DNA of 64,000 nt from Perkinsus olseni (GCA_013115135.1 JABANP010000218.1:1-64000), one strand, 5' to 3'; shown: positions 25,201 to 38,200, counted from the stretch's first letter. Translations and numbers: made by a program. The notes: a model not told the origin generated them from the sequence alone.

Positions 25201-26096
25201 CTATGGTGAGTTGTAGGAGAAAGGTGAGATCGAGATCAGTCTGATGAGATCAGTCTGATGGTATTAAGTGGTGATGGTGAGGTCCGCAGCAGCGGCGGCG
25301 GCGGCGGGCGTCATCACTACATCATCTTGTCTGCCTGTCTGAGCCCGCAGTTTCAAGATTTGTTTGTCGACCTTCTGGGCTTCCTTCAACTCATCCAGGT
25401 TATCCCGTAACTGCTGATGGGACGTTCATCGTTATCAACACTCATCATCATCCCTCATCACTACCAATGCCGTCATGTTATTATTAGTAGTTGTAGTATT
25501 GCTGTTCTTCTTGTCCTTCATAGTGCTCAGTCGGGCTACTCCATTATTATTATCATCATGATTCACTCTCTTGATGAAGGTAGCGTCTATCACCGCTTGT
25601 AGTCTATGCTCCATATTTCTTATCTTTCTATCATCCTCGTCCTCAACACTACTAGGGACATGATTGTTGTTGTTACCTTCAAACAGGATTGCACAAGAGC
25701 ATGATAATATTGACGAAAACCCACATCACCTCCCGCTGCTGCTGCTGCTGCTGTTGCTGTTATTGTATTATCACCACGCTGTAGCTTGAACGGATCGAAG
25801 GATGTATTATTGGCGTGGGTGTAACCAGCAGCACCTGCATACTCATCATCATGCACCAACAGCAGCAGACTATACCCTATCTCGATGATATTACGTGTTG
25901 ATGTTACTGGACGGGTGATGTTCTGTTGCTGATGAGGATGATGATGATGATGATGATGATAGGCTGATGTTATTCTACCGTCATTGGATGATAATATAAG
26001 GCCGCCCTCAACAGTTAGACCATCGTCTTTGAGAGGTGTGCCTGCGGAAAACCGGTTATAAGGACTACTAGTCTCATCTTTCATGGCGCAATTCAT
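22263..26096 (-). CDS. IFT88: Intraflagellar transport protein 88 (TPR protein of IFT-B)
   Basis: IFT-B core subunit needed for building flagella. N-terminal exons (25,417-26,096) carry RPVTSTRN and SFDPFKLQ, resembling the IFT88 head; then AQKVDKQILKLRAQTGRQDD, DLDLTFLLQLTIASHKDKAG, and TPR segments RFNINIGDIYYKMGRYTTAI and YKIRRNIGHAFYAMRQ (24.9-25.1 kb). ALVNKGNCLFIANN and CLEAIYNLGLVCKNAC are at 23.4-23.6 kb. ASEISPSEPKWMLMVASCYR is at 22.85 kb, then YQQIHDRFPRDVESLK, YLVSICEEMGKPCEQYENIL, and an acidic C-terminus DEWEDDELPDLG. These match the order of human IFT88. One splice near 22,660-22,730 does not keep phase, possibly an indel. The start may be 26096 or the second Met at 26084. Confidence 0.88.
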
Positions 26097-26100
26097 ATGG

Positions 26101-26174
26101 GCTGGAATGGTCTAGTTGGTTATGACGACTGCCTAACACGCAGTAGGTCCCGAGTTCGATTCTCGGTTCCAGTA
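26101..26174 (+). tRNA. tRNA-Val (AAC)
   Basis: A complete 74-nt cloverleaf. Acceptor GCTGGAA pairs with TTCCAGT (first pair G-U) with discriminator A. D-stem GTC pairs with GAC. The anticodon stem ACTGC/GCAGT is perfect, with loop CTAACAC giving anticodon AAC. The T-stem CCGAG/CTCGG has loop TTCGATT. There is no encoded CCA and no intron, as expected for a eukaryotic nuclear tRNA. It lies 4 bp from the IFT88 start codon, divergently oriented. Confidence 0.96.
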
Positions 26175-26802
26175 TCATCTTTAACCTTCCAAGTATATGA
26201 ATGCCCCTGCCGGTGTTATTACCTTCCGAATAGGTATCCCTCCTTTCAATCGGGAAGTCGTACTTATTGAATGATGAAGACGTAGTAGTCGTCACTGTTT
26301 GACCATTATCATGATGATGATGATTGTGGGGAACGCCATCATCATTCTCAGTTATTATCCCGCCATCTCTCTACCATCGATAACATGATGACAATGATGC
26401 TGTAGACAGCGCCATCGTCGATGATGATGATGCACTTACTTGTTGGATACTCCCTCTATGATGGTTCATATTATTATTGTATAATCCTGGATCGGGGATA
26501 ACAGCACTAGCAGATGCCATTATTATACAACTTGAACTGATAAAATAATAATACTTCATGGCATCCCACATGACGATGTCCAATGAATACCTTCACGGGA
26601 TTATCATGCAGCGGTCTTGCCAGTAGTATTGATATCTTTAACCATCTTGTTACTAACGAAAACAGCGTAGCCTTCCACTGGAAATGTTATAAAAATGGTC
26701 GAATAATGATGATGATGATGATAATACCGAATGGCCGATTGACTGCTGACCCCACTGTCCTGCTCCTGTCGTTGATGGTGGTGTTAGTAATAACATCAAG
26801 TA
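26175..26802. other. Unresolved stretch upstream of IFT88 and tRNA-Val
   Basis: The minus strand has MKYYYFISSSCIIMASASAV (26,371-26,583 frame) and TFPVEGYAVFVSNKMVKDIN near 26,620-26,680; either may be a 3' exon of the proline-rich gene to the right. No domain is recognised. Confidence 0.25.
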
Positions 26803-27321
26803 TTAGGTGGGGGTAGTGGTCGCAGTATCAGCAGATTCTACAATATTACCGGGAACTGGTTTGGTGTTGTTGATATTCGATAATAGTATACTTGACGATA
26901 ACATCATTGACGACCCTCCTTCTCTGGTCCCTCCATCACCAAAGTCGTTATTCTCCTTATCGTTATTACCATCCACTTTATCGTCTTCCACCCTCACTGG
27001 AGGAGGTGGTGGTGGTATGGTAGGAGGCGTGTATGCACCAAATGCTGCTGCAGCTGTTGTTGCCGCGACCGCCGACGGCTGTTGTTGTTGTTCGGCAGGA
27101 GGGCTGCTGTTACCACCACCATCACCACTACCGTTGTTATCATCAGTATTGTCCAGGACTCCCTGCATCTCTACTTTGCCATCATCATCAGAGTGCTCCT
27201 GTGGGCTGCCAGCACTGAGATGATGGGGTCCCCATGGGATTACTAACTACTACTAGTACCTCTCCTCCACCTTATCATCATCGATTTTTTCATCTCTCTT
27301 ATCTCCTACTTTCGTAGCCAT
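26803..27321 (-). CDS. Low-complexity proline-rich acidic protein
   Basis: A first exon starts MATKVGDKRDEKIDDDKVEE at 27321. After an intron of about 45 nt the frame continues in phase with AGSPQEHSDDDGKVEMQGVL, then Gln and Ala runs, a PPTIPPPPPPVRVEDDK segment, and GNIVESADTATTTPT. The frame stops at 26803, but the protein may continue in exons further left. It starts 17 bp after the stop of the GRASP gene. It is mostly disordered; no family recognised. Confidence 0.42.
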
Positions 27322-27338
27322 CTACATCACAAGATGAA

Positions 27339-28473
27339 TCATCCTTTACCCTCACTACTTCTACTAACCTCATCATCATCATCTGCCGGTTGTTGTTGTT
27401 GTTGTTGTAGTGGTGGTATCCTATGTAATAAGCCTTGTCCTAGATCACACCCTAAGCATCCTTCACCACCACCCCAGTCATATGATGGTGATATATCAGC
27501 TATCCATACCCTACTCAACCTTGAGTTATATACTTTGATACGAACAACACCATCATTGGCCTCATCATCATCTCGAGCAAAATACCTACCACCGTACTAC
27601 TACTACCATGATGGGGGTAGTATCAATGAGAGTATCTTTAGTACTCATCAAACTCGTGCTTCAAGTCCTGTACATCCCGAAGTATCCTGTTATTATCTAC
27701 TATCTGTATTAGATAATCATCACCAGGAGTTAGACCAGCATGATCTGATAATTACAGAAAGGGCACTGGTGCAGTAGACTCTTGTTGTTGTTACTACCAG
27801 CGGGTGAGTTTGGGAATACTTGTAATACTCGGAGACCATGGGATCTACCATCATCAACTTGTTCATAGTGTAAGGTTATACCCAGCAAACCATGAGATGA
27901 ACCTACAACAACAACTGATACCATATCCATCATATAATTATGATGATGATTTTGATATTACCCTTCCATGCAGTATGTGGTAATACCTGTACTTGCCGTA
28001 AGCTCAATGTTAATATCGAGTATACGGAGAGAATGAGGGTCTTCTCCTCATCTGTTGTTATAGATACACAATAGCATAGTGGTAGTAGTATTATCATTAT
28101 TACGCTCCATAACAGCATTGAAGAAATCATCATGATTTTCTGATACCTTCATACCATCCAACCCTACTATGTAATCAAAGTATGCCTAACAATAACAACA
28201 TAACAACAACAGCACGACTACTACTACTACAAGTATTACCTCTAAACCTGCCATATGTGCTGGTGACCCCTCCCGAACCGACATGATTCGGAATCCACCA
28301 CCATGGCTAGGGTCAATACTACTACTGCTGCTGCTAGTATCATCATCATCACTGCTGCTTTCATGTATTTGGTTATTACTCATGTTATCATCACTAGCAT
28401 TGGATGATGATGCATCGTCAGCATCATCGTGATGGTGGTCGGGATTATTATCAGTACTTTCAGTAGCACCCAT
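27339..28473 (-). CDS. GRASP: Golgi reassembly stacking protein (GRASP), two PDZ domains
   Basis: Peripheral Golgi protein that tethers cisternae and supports secretion. The start, MGATEST, has the N-terminal Gly that is myristoylated in GRASPs. An acidic Ser/Asp-rich insertion precedes PDZ1: GGFRIMSVREGSPAHMAGLE, then (next exon) AYFDYIVGLDGMKVSENHDD. PDZ2 follows: GLLGITLHYEQVDDG, LRVLQVFPNSPAG, DHAGLTPGDDYLIQIVDNNR, and the hallmark DWGGGEGCLGCDLGQGLLHR ending in IPP. A Gln-rich tail ends at 27339. The order matches animal GRASP55/65 without their long C-terminal Ser/Pro domain. The plus-strand 147-codon ORF over the PDZ2 exons is antisense and not used. Confidence 0.87.
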
Positions 28474-28752
28474 AAGAGAGATGAATACTGCTGTATCGGT
28501 GGTGATTATGATTACAGCATCAGCGTGATACTGTCACAATATTGTGCTTATCACCGTCATAATGATACCATCCCATTAATAAGAACACAAGAGAGATGAT
28601 TACGTATGAGCACAACAAGAAGAAGAAGATGGACAACGTTATTATTAAAGTACTACTACTAGTAAGAAGAAGAAGATGATAACTAAAGACGTGCATTAGG
28701 CCCATTGCTATCATCATCATCGGAGGGCATGCCGCTGTTGTTGTTGTTGATA

Positions 28753-31438
28753 CTAGTCAATACCATTAGCTTCTAATACGTATACTAGTAGTAATGATAA
28801 GGGGTATAGACATAATACCATTAGACCATGTATAAGCCTGATGATGATGAACAGCAGCATGACTCCAGCTCCTGCCATGCTATTGTTATTACAGGTGGAT
28901 CCTTCTCAGTGCTATAAGGCCTATTATCATCTCAATTATTATTATAGTGATGGTCTCTGCCGTGAAGGTCCATACCAAACCTTGGAAATATACCTAACAA
29001 TAATATCATGCGACCAACATATCATGATGATGATGATAAGAGTACTATTACCACTGCTAAGAATATACCAAGACAGAAGGTATTATTCATCGATGCAGCC
29101 CCTTGTAATGTTGATATTGATATTGTTATATGTTTACTAGTCTTCTTCTGGGCGTAGGTGTAAGCTGCTACTAACTCGCTAGCATTACTGGCCAATGGGG
29201 CCAATATAAATGATATATAAAATGAATTAATACCACTACGGACACCAATCTCATTCAATACATCAACTGCTGGATCTGAGAATATTAATACCAACAATGT
29301 ACCTGAGCATCATCATAATCATTATTATCACTACTCCACAGTATTGTTGTTGTTGTTGGTATTACCTATCCCCATGAGGTATGCTGCCCTGATCTTGATC
29401 CTTGATTGCTGTTCATCTGGTGATAAATCTGCCAAGTCCTCCGGTATATCATCCTCATCATCATCTTCATCTTCACGAGGTAGATGATATTCATGTTGAT
29501 GATGTACTCCAGTCGGGGTTGTTGTTGATGCCGATGCTCTGTTATTAATAATCAACTGTTGTCTTAAATCCTCGTTGTTGTTCTTATTATCTGTTGGAGG
29601 TAAATGATCACACTTAATACCATCGATGATGTTACTATTATTAAACTGATAATAACCTCCACCATTGCCAGCATCACCATCAGTACTGTTGCATACTGAT
29701 GATGACCTTCTATGAGTATGATGGTTGTTGTTGAATCGATCTGGATGCTCTCGACACTCCAGTATATATATTATCATCATAGTAACAAACTCATCAAAGT
29801 CAATATAACCCGATGTATCAGCATCAGCTTCTTCAAATAACAATCGTAATTCCTGCATGATGTAAGCATCATATTCTACCATTGCTGATACTACTATTAT
29901 TACGTCAAATGTAATCCTCTCATGTAGATCCCTCATAAGCATCTTAAATTCATCAAAATCTATCGTATGATCTGATCAAAATCATCGTAATGAGGATGAG
30001 CGTGATCACTATTACGATGAGTAGCCTTTACATTACCTTTATTAACATCATAATACTGGAAGAATGGTCCAAGAAGCTTCCTCATCTGTCTAATGTGCTC
30101 CAGTGGTATATGATGATTCAATATCAATGGCATATCCAAAGTAGTGGTAGTCTGGTTGTTGTTGTAGTTGTGAGTGGTGGTGGTAGTATCGGTAGTTATT
30201 ATACCTTCCATAGCACCCCTTAATGTGATATCACCATGCTTGATCGCCTCGACTCTAGCGTCAACAATGATATCCTCGTTTACCATACACTTTCTACTAT
30301 CATTATATTGTATGATTAAATACGTAATAAATGATATAAAACATATAACCTAACAGCAGCAACATCAGCGCCACGATGATGTTACGATGACGTGAAACCC
30401 TTACCATGCCAATACCACTCCAAAGGTGTTCCTTCATGGACTTCTCGTCTATGCTTATATCATCATCATAGCCTTCTACTGACGCTGGTATCTGTCAACA
30501 ATCATCTGATAGTACTATGAAAGGAACATGACTGTTTGAAGCCTGGGAAGGGACAACCTTCATGCCATGTAAAAGCGGCATTCCCCAGTTGAGTTCCACG
30601 CAAATGAACTGGGCTGGTATAAGCGCAGCGGTCGGAAGTGTTGGTGATGGTTGGTTGAGGAGTAGTTCCGAATTAGCCTTAGATGTATTACCTGTATTAT
30701 CAGATACAATAGAGTACTGCACATCATGAAGTAGGCATTCTTCCGTACTATAGCCCCTACACTTATACCAGTACCTGATAATAATCATCAAGTACACTCA
30801 ACTAGTAGTAGTAGTTATGACCTGTGAGGGAGAGGTTATTGTGTGGCATCAACTTGGACCACTCTGAATCTGGTATATCATTAGGTAATTGTTTATACAT
30901 TGGTTTGCCATTAACAACATTGACTCTACCACCGAGTATTGCTAGGAACCATGGTATTGTTAATAACATGATAGTCGATCCAGCAAGAGCACCAACACCT
31001 ACTGATACCTGATACGACGATAAGCTGATATCAACAACAACAACAACAACGGCAGCAGCAGCAGCAGCAGGAGGAGGAGTACTAGTGTTGTTACTACCTG
31101 TTGTTGGGCATCATCCCCTAACCCCGAGAACAACACCATCATACCATCTGGTACTGCTCCTAGTACTGGTAGTACTACTGATCCGACCATGTTAGATATG
31201 GATGGTACCAGTAGTAATAACTCACTACCATTGGATATTGTATTACTGGCTTTAAATAATACATAACCATACACTAAGGTGAGGAATGCTAATTGAAGAG
31301 CAGTACCTGGACCACAACAACACTACCACTGGCCACCATGATGATGATGATAGTACATTCAGCAGGTGGTATGAAGAAGCCTCCTGATCTGTGGAATAAG
31401 TAGCCCTCTTCGGCAACCTCCGATGATGATGATGACAT
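28753..31438 (-). CDS. NCL-type Na+/Ca2+ exchanger with EF-hands
   Basis: Multipass cation/Ca2+ exchanger with the plant NCL layout: exchanger repeat, EF-hand region, exchanger repeat. The start at 31438 gives MSSSSSEVAEEGYLF. Repeat 1: YGYVLFKASNTISNGSELLL and GSVVLPVLGAVPDGMMVLFS; then AGSTIMLLTIPWFLAILGGR. The central region has MVNEDIIVDARVEAIKHGDI and an EF-hand loop DADTSGYIDFDEF (29.83 kb); a second, LGPFFQYYDVNKG, is incomplete at the exon edge. Repeat 2: FILAPLASNASELVAAYTYA and STLQGAASMNNTFCLGIF. The last helices are LVWTFTAETITIIIIEMI and LCLYPLSLLLVYVLEANGID. It probably exports or sequesters Ca2+. It ends 280 bp before the GRASP start. Confidence 0.82.
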
Positions 31439-31534
31439 ACTGATTAGTAGTATTATTCAACTATCATATGATGATAATTGTATCAACACAATACTGATAT
31501 ACCCTATTAGTGGTATTGTAAACTGTTATTACTA

Positions 31535-32405
31535 TTATACCCGCCTTATCCGTTTTACCCATTTAACGAGAGGTGCAATAGTAGCAAGAGCAAACGGTAG
31601 CCTGATAACCTCGCTGATCTCGTTGACAGCAATCTGAATAACAATGGTGAGTACCATCTGATGCTGGTGGTGGGGGTATTACCGCGATGCCTAGCTTCCC
31701 CAGTGTGGGGTCTATATCCCTTATGTACTTCTCTAGGCCTAGTGAACTAAGCTTATTATGTACATAGTCATATGATACATAATCATACTCGAATATAAGG
31801 AACCTGTTCTTGTTCATCATACCACAACTATCGCTACTACTTATTATTATTACCATGCTATACCACCACCGATATACAGCAGTCCATACCAAAAAACGAA
31901 GGGTAAACCATATTTTTGCATATACCCATACTGATATTAACAGTAGTACTAACAACATGCTGAGTACTATTGTTATTACCAATCCCTTAGGTTTGGCTCC
32001 TGCTGCTGCTGTTGCTGCTTGATTATCTTCTAAAGCTTTAACTCTGTTCTCCAATAATGATAGTCTATCATTAATATCAAGATCATTCCTAGTTGTACCT
32101 ATACATCAGTACAACCCTATTCATATCACCATATTACTACATAATAGTCTCCTAGGTGGTGTAGTTATCATGACAGGAACCCTTTCCTTGGGTACTGTTG
32201 ATAACGATCTACGACTACCAATGGCAGCAGCAGCAGCTAGACCACACCCTTGTCTTAAGACAGAGAAAGAAGAAGAAGACGAGAAAGAAGGAAATAATAA
32301 GGACATCAACAACAACAACAACCAACTTTTACATAGTGCTGATAAAGCATGCTCGTAAACCGCGTGCGCCCGGGTAATCGATTTTGATACCCGCAGCAGT
32401 AGCAT
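31535..32405 (-). CDS. FAM210/DUF1279-like mitochondrial membrane protein
   Basis: The start at 32405 gives MLLLRVSKSITRAHAVYEHA, an Arg-containing amphipathic leader typical of mitochondrial import, followed by RRSLSTVPKERVPVMITTPP. Then a coiled segment MENRVKALEDNQAATAAAG and a transmembrane helix LVITIVLSMLLVLLLISVWV. The DUF1279-like region is KYIRDIDPTLGKLGIAVI, IAVNEISEVIRLPFALATIA and PLVKWVKR near the C-terminus, resembling the end of FAM210A/B. An insertion with FEYDYVSYDYVHNK lies between. Family assignment is by pattern and moderately sure. It is divergent from the plus-strand gene starting at 32460. Confidence 0.6.
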
Positions 32406-32459
32406 AATCTCAATCCCGTGGTTGTTATTATTAACTGGTTGTTGTTGTATAATTGAAGA

Positions 32460-35400
32460 ATGCAGGAAGTGCAGATCAGGAACACATTTATTGAGGTACA
32501 TTCATCAGATGAGGATGATGATGTAATAACAATAACAATATTAATAATCATTATTGGTAGTATCTTGTAGGGGCTTCCAAGATCAACATCAGATCAGACA
32601 CATGCCCGTAGGCATCCGGTAAGGAGAGTAGTAGTACCACCACCTACAGTCGAGTCAATACCGGAGGATCAGGAAGTGGTAATAATAATAATGATATGTA
32701 TTGTGGTAGTGATGGTAATCATAAATAGGATGCATCATTAAGTAGAACTAAACCGGGAGTAGTAATAGATGATGCTTATAATACCACAACTTCACCACCT
32801 CCTAAGAACCCAGTAGTAGGATCATCAGTCGACGGGTAGTAGTACATGGCAGTGAGAGTGGTGTTCATGATAACTATATTTAGATTACCAGGGTATGTCG
32901 GTGGTGATGTTGTTCATGGTGCTACCACCCATCCAGCTGCTGGCGATTACACAAGTACCTCTATGGTAGGGGATACATCCCTGTTCTTGCCTAATGTAGT
33001 AATGTTATGGTATGGTCTTATAGTAATAATATGGTTAGATACAGCAACAAGAAGAAGTGGGCGTAGTAGGGGGTAATAATAATCATCATGATCATGATTA
33101 TTATTATCATACATATGATAATCAACAACACCAACAACAACAGCCATATAACAGACTACAACAACATGATTATTATTATTACGATAATAATAATAACAAC
33201 AATCGTCCACAAGTTTATTATTATCATCACTCACACCGGGCTCCCCATCCCAGACAGCAGCAACATCGTCAACAGCATCACAGTAATGCGGTAGTAGGTA
33301 GTAATACTATTGAGGAGGTTAATGTAGGGAGACATTGTTGGCATGTTGATGCTGAGACCATGGGTAATGACCATTGTCATCATCATCATTATCATCATCA
33401 GGCAGCTAATCATTACTTGGTAGGTACTCTGTCTGATGATCTTCATACATTTACTAAACTAGAGTATGAGGGTAGGTTGAGTATGGTTACCGAGGAACAG
33501 ATTAGACGTCATGGTAACACCACTCCTGCGTATGTTGATGATGGTGGTTGTTGTTATAACTAGGTGTTCATCGTTATATGATATCATTCGATAGTGGTGA
33601 GATATCCCCAGCTGATGGTGTTGGTTATGCTTTTAGCTCACAATTACCCTGTAAGAAGAATATACAAAAGTAATAATACAACAACAACCACGACCACGAC
33701 CACTACCACTTGTTGTTGTTGTTCTTGTCAGGATTGATTCAATATTCCTAAATCGTCGTGGCCATATCTGCTCACGTACTCATTCTGATGTCAGTAGGCG
33801 TCATGCGTTTGTAGCACCATTAGAGTTGGGTAGAGTAGTTGATATCACAGTAGATGTTGATAGATGTCTCATCTACTTTGGTGTTTGGGCTCCACCACCA
33901 CCACAGTCTCACAACAACAATAGGTAGGTTGATGATGATGGTCATGATAAGATTTCGATCATTGTTCTTATTATCAGGCCTGTCGCCGTGAAGCTAACAC
34001 CAGAGTATATCATTAATAACTATCATCTCTTGGCATGTGCTACAGTAGAGTTTGGTGATGTTGCTGCTACATGTCGTTATGGTAATAATAACAGCCCAGT
34101 ATAACATTATCATCATGATTGTTGTTGTAGGTTCAACTGGCCATTTCTGTACAGTCCTTAAGAATACTAATGTAACTGTATCATTCATATGCCCTGATAA
34201 AAAACAATAACTTCCGGACCATTTCTAACACCTTTCCCCTACTACTACCACTACTTCTGCTGCTGATGATGTTGTTGTTGTTATGGTAGATATATCTGTG
34301 GTTATATTTCGTATTGGAAATGATAATAATAATCATTCCATCACCCCTCGACATTTCCATCACAACTCACGTTCTTCTAGTTGTAGTCATAATAACAAAG
34401 GATCATCTGCGTTATCAGCGTTACCAACCCCCTGCTGTTGTTTATTCATATCATCATCATGATGATACATAAAGGCAGGGCCTCCCTCAATACTACATAA
34501 GCTCTTCCCAACAGTAGTGTCGAGATGCCTCACCTCGGCCACCCTAAACGTCGAAGGCGGCCTGCCTCTCAATACGTTGTACAGGGGCAAGTATTTAACC
34601 TATACCACAACGACACTTAACAACAACAACAAGACCACGACGATGACGATCGGGATAATAACCCTTACACATGAGGAGGGGGAGGGTAGTAGTAGTGAGT
34701 GCCGCTACGATTGGGGTACAAGGAAATGTGAGAATAGGTGAGGAACGCAACTACCATCTTGAGGTCAATAATAATACTATTATTATTAGATTTACTACAA
34801 TGATGTTATCGGAGTTATCGAGTATTATAACGAAGGTTAATACTACAACTGATGATGATGATCTAAGATGTCTTATTATTACACAGAAGCCCGATAATAG
34901 GTATTCATGTTAATACTAGTAATGACGATGATGATGATGATACTAGTCCAAGGTTCTGGGTCAAATGGACTCGACTTAAAGTGGATAGCTCATAACAAGG
35001 ACAAGGCCAATGACCTTATCATATTATTATTATCAAGTACACCACCACCACCACTGCTGCTGCTGCTGTTGATGATGATGACGGTTGTAGGTTGATGAGT
35101 GATATTATTACATTACCAATACCCACTATAGCAGTGATGTATGGCCATGCTACGGGTAATACTGACAACAACAACACCACCAACAGTCTACTATGTCTTG
35201 TTGTTGTTATTATCAGCCGCTGGCCTCTACCGGCCATGTGTTGTGATTATCGAATAGTCCACAAGGATAATAAAAGTTTATATTTTGTCCCCTGCTGTTA
35301 GCTTAGGGATTACACTACACCCCAGGTAACAACACCAACAGCAGCGGCCATGAGTATAACGATGATGATAGGTATGATTGAACTTTATCAAGAGTAAAGT

Positions 35401-35995
35401 AGCGTGCAACACAGCTAGGGACATGTTATGTTACTTCACACGTTATAATGCACAACAGGCATTACAGGCTGGTATACTGGATTATCTCCACATCAAATAC
35501 AGAAGTTTCACCATCAGCCACTAGTGGCCGCTATCAATCTTATAACAGTAATAATAATAACCACTCATCATGTATTATGTTACTATTGTTATTATCAGGA
35601 GAATATTATCGTTAGACCTTTCAATAAGGAGTCCCTGGGTAAGGTGAAGAGGGGCATGTATGATACTGTCATAAAGAATCTCATACATCATGACGATGAT
35701 GATGCTATGGGGATCAACAGGTTATTATCCAGTCCACGATCCAGTTTGTGATGATGTATTATTGTTATCATGTGAGTTTAGTAATATCCCTCATTAACTA
35801 TCATATATAATGATGTTGAGTTCATAACATAATAATTATACCACTACTACTACCATCATGACGCTTTCTCTAGTAGGTTATGATGATGTTGTTAGTATTA
35901 CGATCCGTACGCCTCTGTCGGAGTATTATTACAACTACTACAAGGGGTTGTTTTACCATTCCATGCGGTTGATTCACATCCTCATTAGCCCCTGA
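32460..35995 (+). CDS. Long multi-exon protein of unknown function (possibly two genes)
   Basis: The start at 32460 gives MQEVQIRNTFIEVHSSDEDD, which splices in phase to THARRHPVRRVVVPPPTVES. Later exons: TTSPPPKNPVVGSSVDG; GGDVVHGATTHPAAGDYTST; a Tyr/His/Gln-rich exon ending LEYEGRLSMVTEEQIRRHG; HRYMISFDSGEISPADGVGY; HICSRTHSDVSRRHAFVAPL and LGRVVDITVDVDRCLIYFGV; VKLTPEYIINNYHLLACATV; TGHFCTVLKNTNVTVSFICP with a stop at 34210; then PSILHKLFPTVVSRCLTSAT, VRIGEERNYHLEVNNNTIII, DMLCYFTRYNAQQALQAGIL, KESLGKVKRGMYDTVIKNLI, and LVGYDDVVSITIRTPLSEYY ending at 35995. The beta-strand-rich pattern is not a family I know. The stop at 34210 may divide it into two genes. Confidence 0.42.
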
Positions 35996-36164
35996 GGAGG
36001 AGCAGCTGCTTATATCATCATCCGTGCAATTATTGTGTTATTATTAGTAGCATTATTAAAAAGATGATGATTCGTTATGATATCCTTTTTGTAGTTCACT
36101 TTATGATTATCAATCTATGGTATCAATACAGTCATTACTAGTATTACCATAATTACAATCAATA

Positions 36165-37954
36165 ATGAGGAATAGGGATTCAACAGCAATCGATAATAAC
36201 ATGACAGCCCTAGAGGAAGACGAGGTAGTAAAGATTAGTGGAAGCTGTGGTATCGCCTATCAGGTATTATATCACTTCGATCATACAACAACATCATCAT
36301 CGAGGGTAGGGGTGAGTGGTGGTGTTATACTACCCGTCATTTCCATTGGCTGTATTATCAATAATAGTGATGCTCAATACTACAACTACTCTACAGACCA
36401 CCACCAGCAGCACCAGCACCAGCAGCAGCTGGTTGTCGATGATGATGATGGTCATGCCCAATATCTTAACTGATATACTGCTACCCCTTACCGAAGCATC
36501 ATCATCATCATGTCCCCCTCTTGTCAATAAAGTATCACAACCATTATCCAGTACCATACCAATAAAAGTGTAATACTTATCATCAATAACCCACCACTAC
36601 CAATGATGATTACGTCGTGATGTTAGGTATGTATGGGGTGATGATGACGATGATGGTAGTAGTTTTGGTAGAGATGCGGTATCAATAAGACAAATTGGTG
36701 ATAAGGTGTATAAACTAAGGGAGAAGGAGTTGGACAACCCAGAACTATCACATAATCAATTTCTTGCTGAATTATTGGTAGTAATAATAATGCCAACAGT
36801 CAGTATGGTTATGATGTTGTTGGTTGTGATGATAGATACATAGATCGTTATTGAAGCATAGATGGCGAACAGCAGACCTATACACAGCAGATCTCATATT
36901 TGTAATACTACTACCACTACGACCACTAGTACTACCTTTGTAGGTACCATATTATGGTAGACTGACGAAAGGTAAGGGTCTAGAATCATACCGTCGACAA
37001 ATGGCTCAGGCATCATTAAATCTAATACGTGAATCCATTAATGCCAATGGTGCAGCTAAGATACTCATGGTACATTCTAGTACTAGAGATTGGCCTACCA
37101 TATTCACTAAAGAGATGTATGAGTATTTGATATCTGATAAAGTTATTGTTGCTGCATTGGAAGGGTCCAAGGGTGATCAAAGACCCACTGCTTTTACATT
37201 TAATAAAACTAAAGATATATCAATACCCTATGTTATACATTATAAACATGTTATTGACGCATTTAGACTCTTCAATAACACTAACAGCAGCAGCGATGCA
37301 ACGATACATGATGATTCTATAAAGAAAGATATTTTTATTGAGATGACTTGTTCAGCAACACATCGTTATAGAAAATACTTTGCTAAGGTATTGAGGGAGG
37401 CACCAGAATTAAAAAATAAAAACTTACACATCTTTGTTAAGGATAAGAATAATGTGAGCTCCTCCTCCTCGTTGTCGTCGTCGTCTACCTCTAAAGATCA
37501 TCATCGTAGTAATGATACTACGTTGATGATGATATCATCTAGCATGAATCGCATGGCGAGAGCATTATTTTGCCCAGTGCCAAGGGGTATTACATCAACA
37601 TCAAGAAGATTATACGAGGCGATAATCAACATCTGTATACCGATAATACTCAGCAATAACTTTCGTATACCATTCACTACCTATCACCATCATAATATTG
37701 ATATTGCACATCATCTAGGTGTTGTTGATAGTAGTAAATTTATATTAAAATGGAATGAATCAGAAATTAAGGATCTTCCTAAGTATCTAGTACATAACAT
37801 GAGTGATGACATTATCAAATCCATGCAGCATGAGCTGATGAGAGTGCGTAGTAGATATGTATACAGCCAAGAGCCTTATTGGCAGCTACATCCTGATGCT
37901 ACTGATACTATCTTACAGCTTATATATAATAAGTATAATAATATTACTAAATGA
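36165..37954 (+). CDS. Exostosin-like glycosyltransferase (GT47)
   Basis: The last exon is open from 36948 to 37954. The frame runs upstream of the Met at 37001 through VPYYGRLTKGKGLESYRRQM, and splices to the preceding exon WRTADLYTADLIF (ends about 36899), restoring the exostosin motif ADLIFVPYY. Further 5', KVYKLREKELDNPELSHNQF (36.7 kb) fits the N-terminal part of the domain. The C-terminal half has RALFCPVPRGITSTSRRLYE and IPIILSNNFRIPF, the conserved P-x-G...S-x-R-x-x-E and IP-hydrophobic-ILS motifs that bind the nucleotide sugar in GT47 enzymes. Likely a Golgi glycosyltransferase; the sugar is unknown. Whether the exon at 36165 (MRNRDSTAIDNNMTALEEDE) belongs is uncertain, and no signal anchor was identified. 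Confidence 0.68.
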
Positions 37955-38200
37955 TGATGATGATGATGGCCATCATGTCTGCTCCCTGTATTAATCATCA
38001 TTCTTGCCCTCATTATCATCACCTTCCTGTTGTTTGTGACTGTTCGCGGTAGAGGGCCCTTTAAGTGATATCATTCTTCTTGTTATTATTGTCATCATTA
38101 GCGATCAATAAGCCAACATGTGAATGATAGGTGTAGTGTAAATTAATAACCGTCTGCTCCACGGTCTCCGTGCGAGGTGCTCCACAGTGCTATAACCATC

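Noticed and set aside
27334..27777. Plus-strand ORF of 147 codons
   Set aside because: It is antisense to the PDZ2 exons of the GRASP gene, which have clear conserved motifs; the plus frame is low-complexity.
28520..28720. Small hydrophobic minus-strand ORF of 66 codons between GRASP and the exchanger
   Set aside because: Only hydrophobic composition supports it; the 280-bp gap is more likely regulatory.
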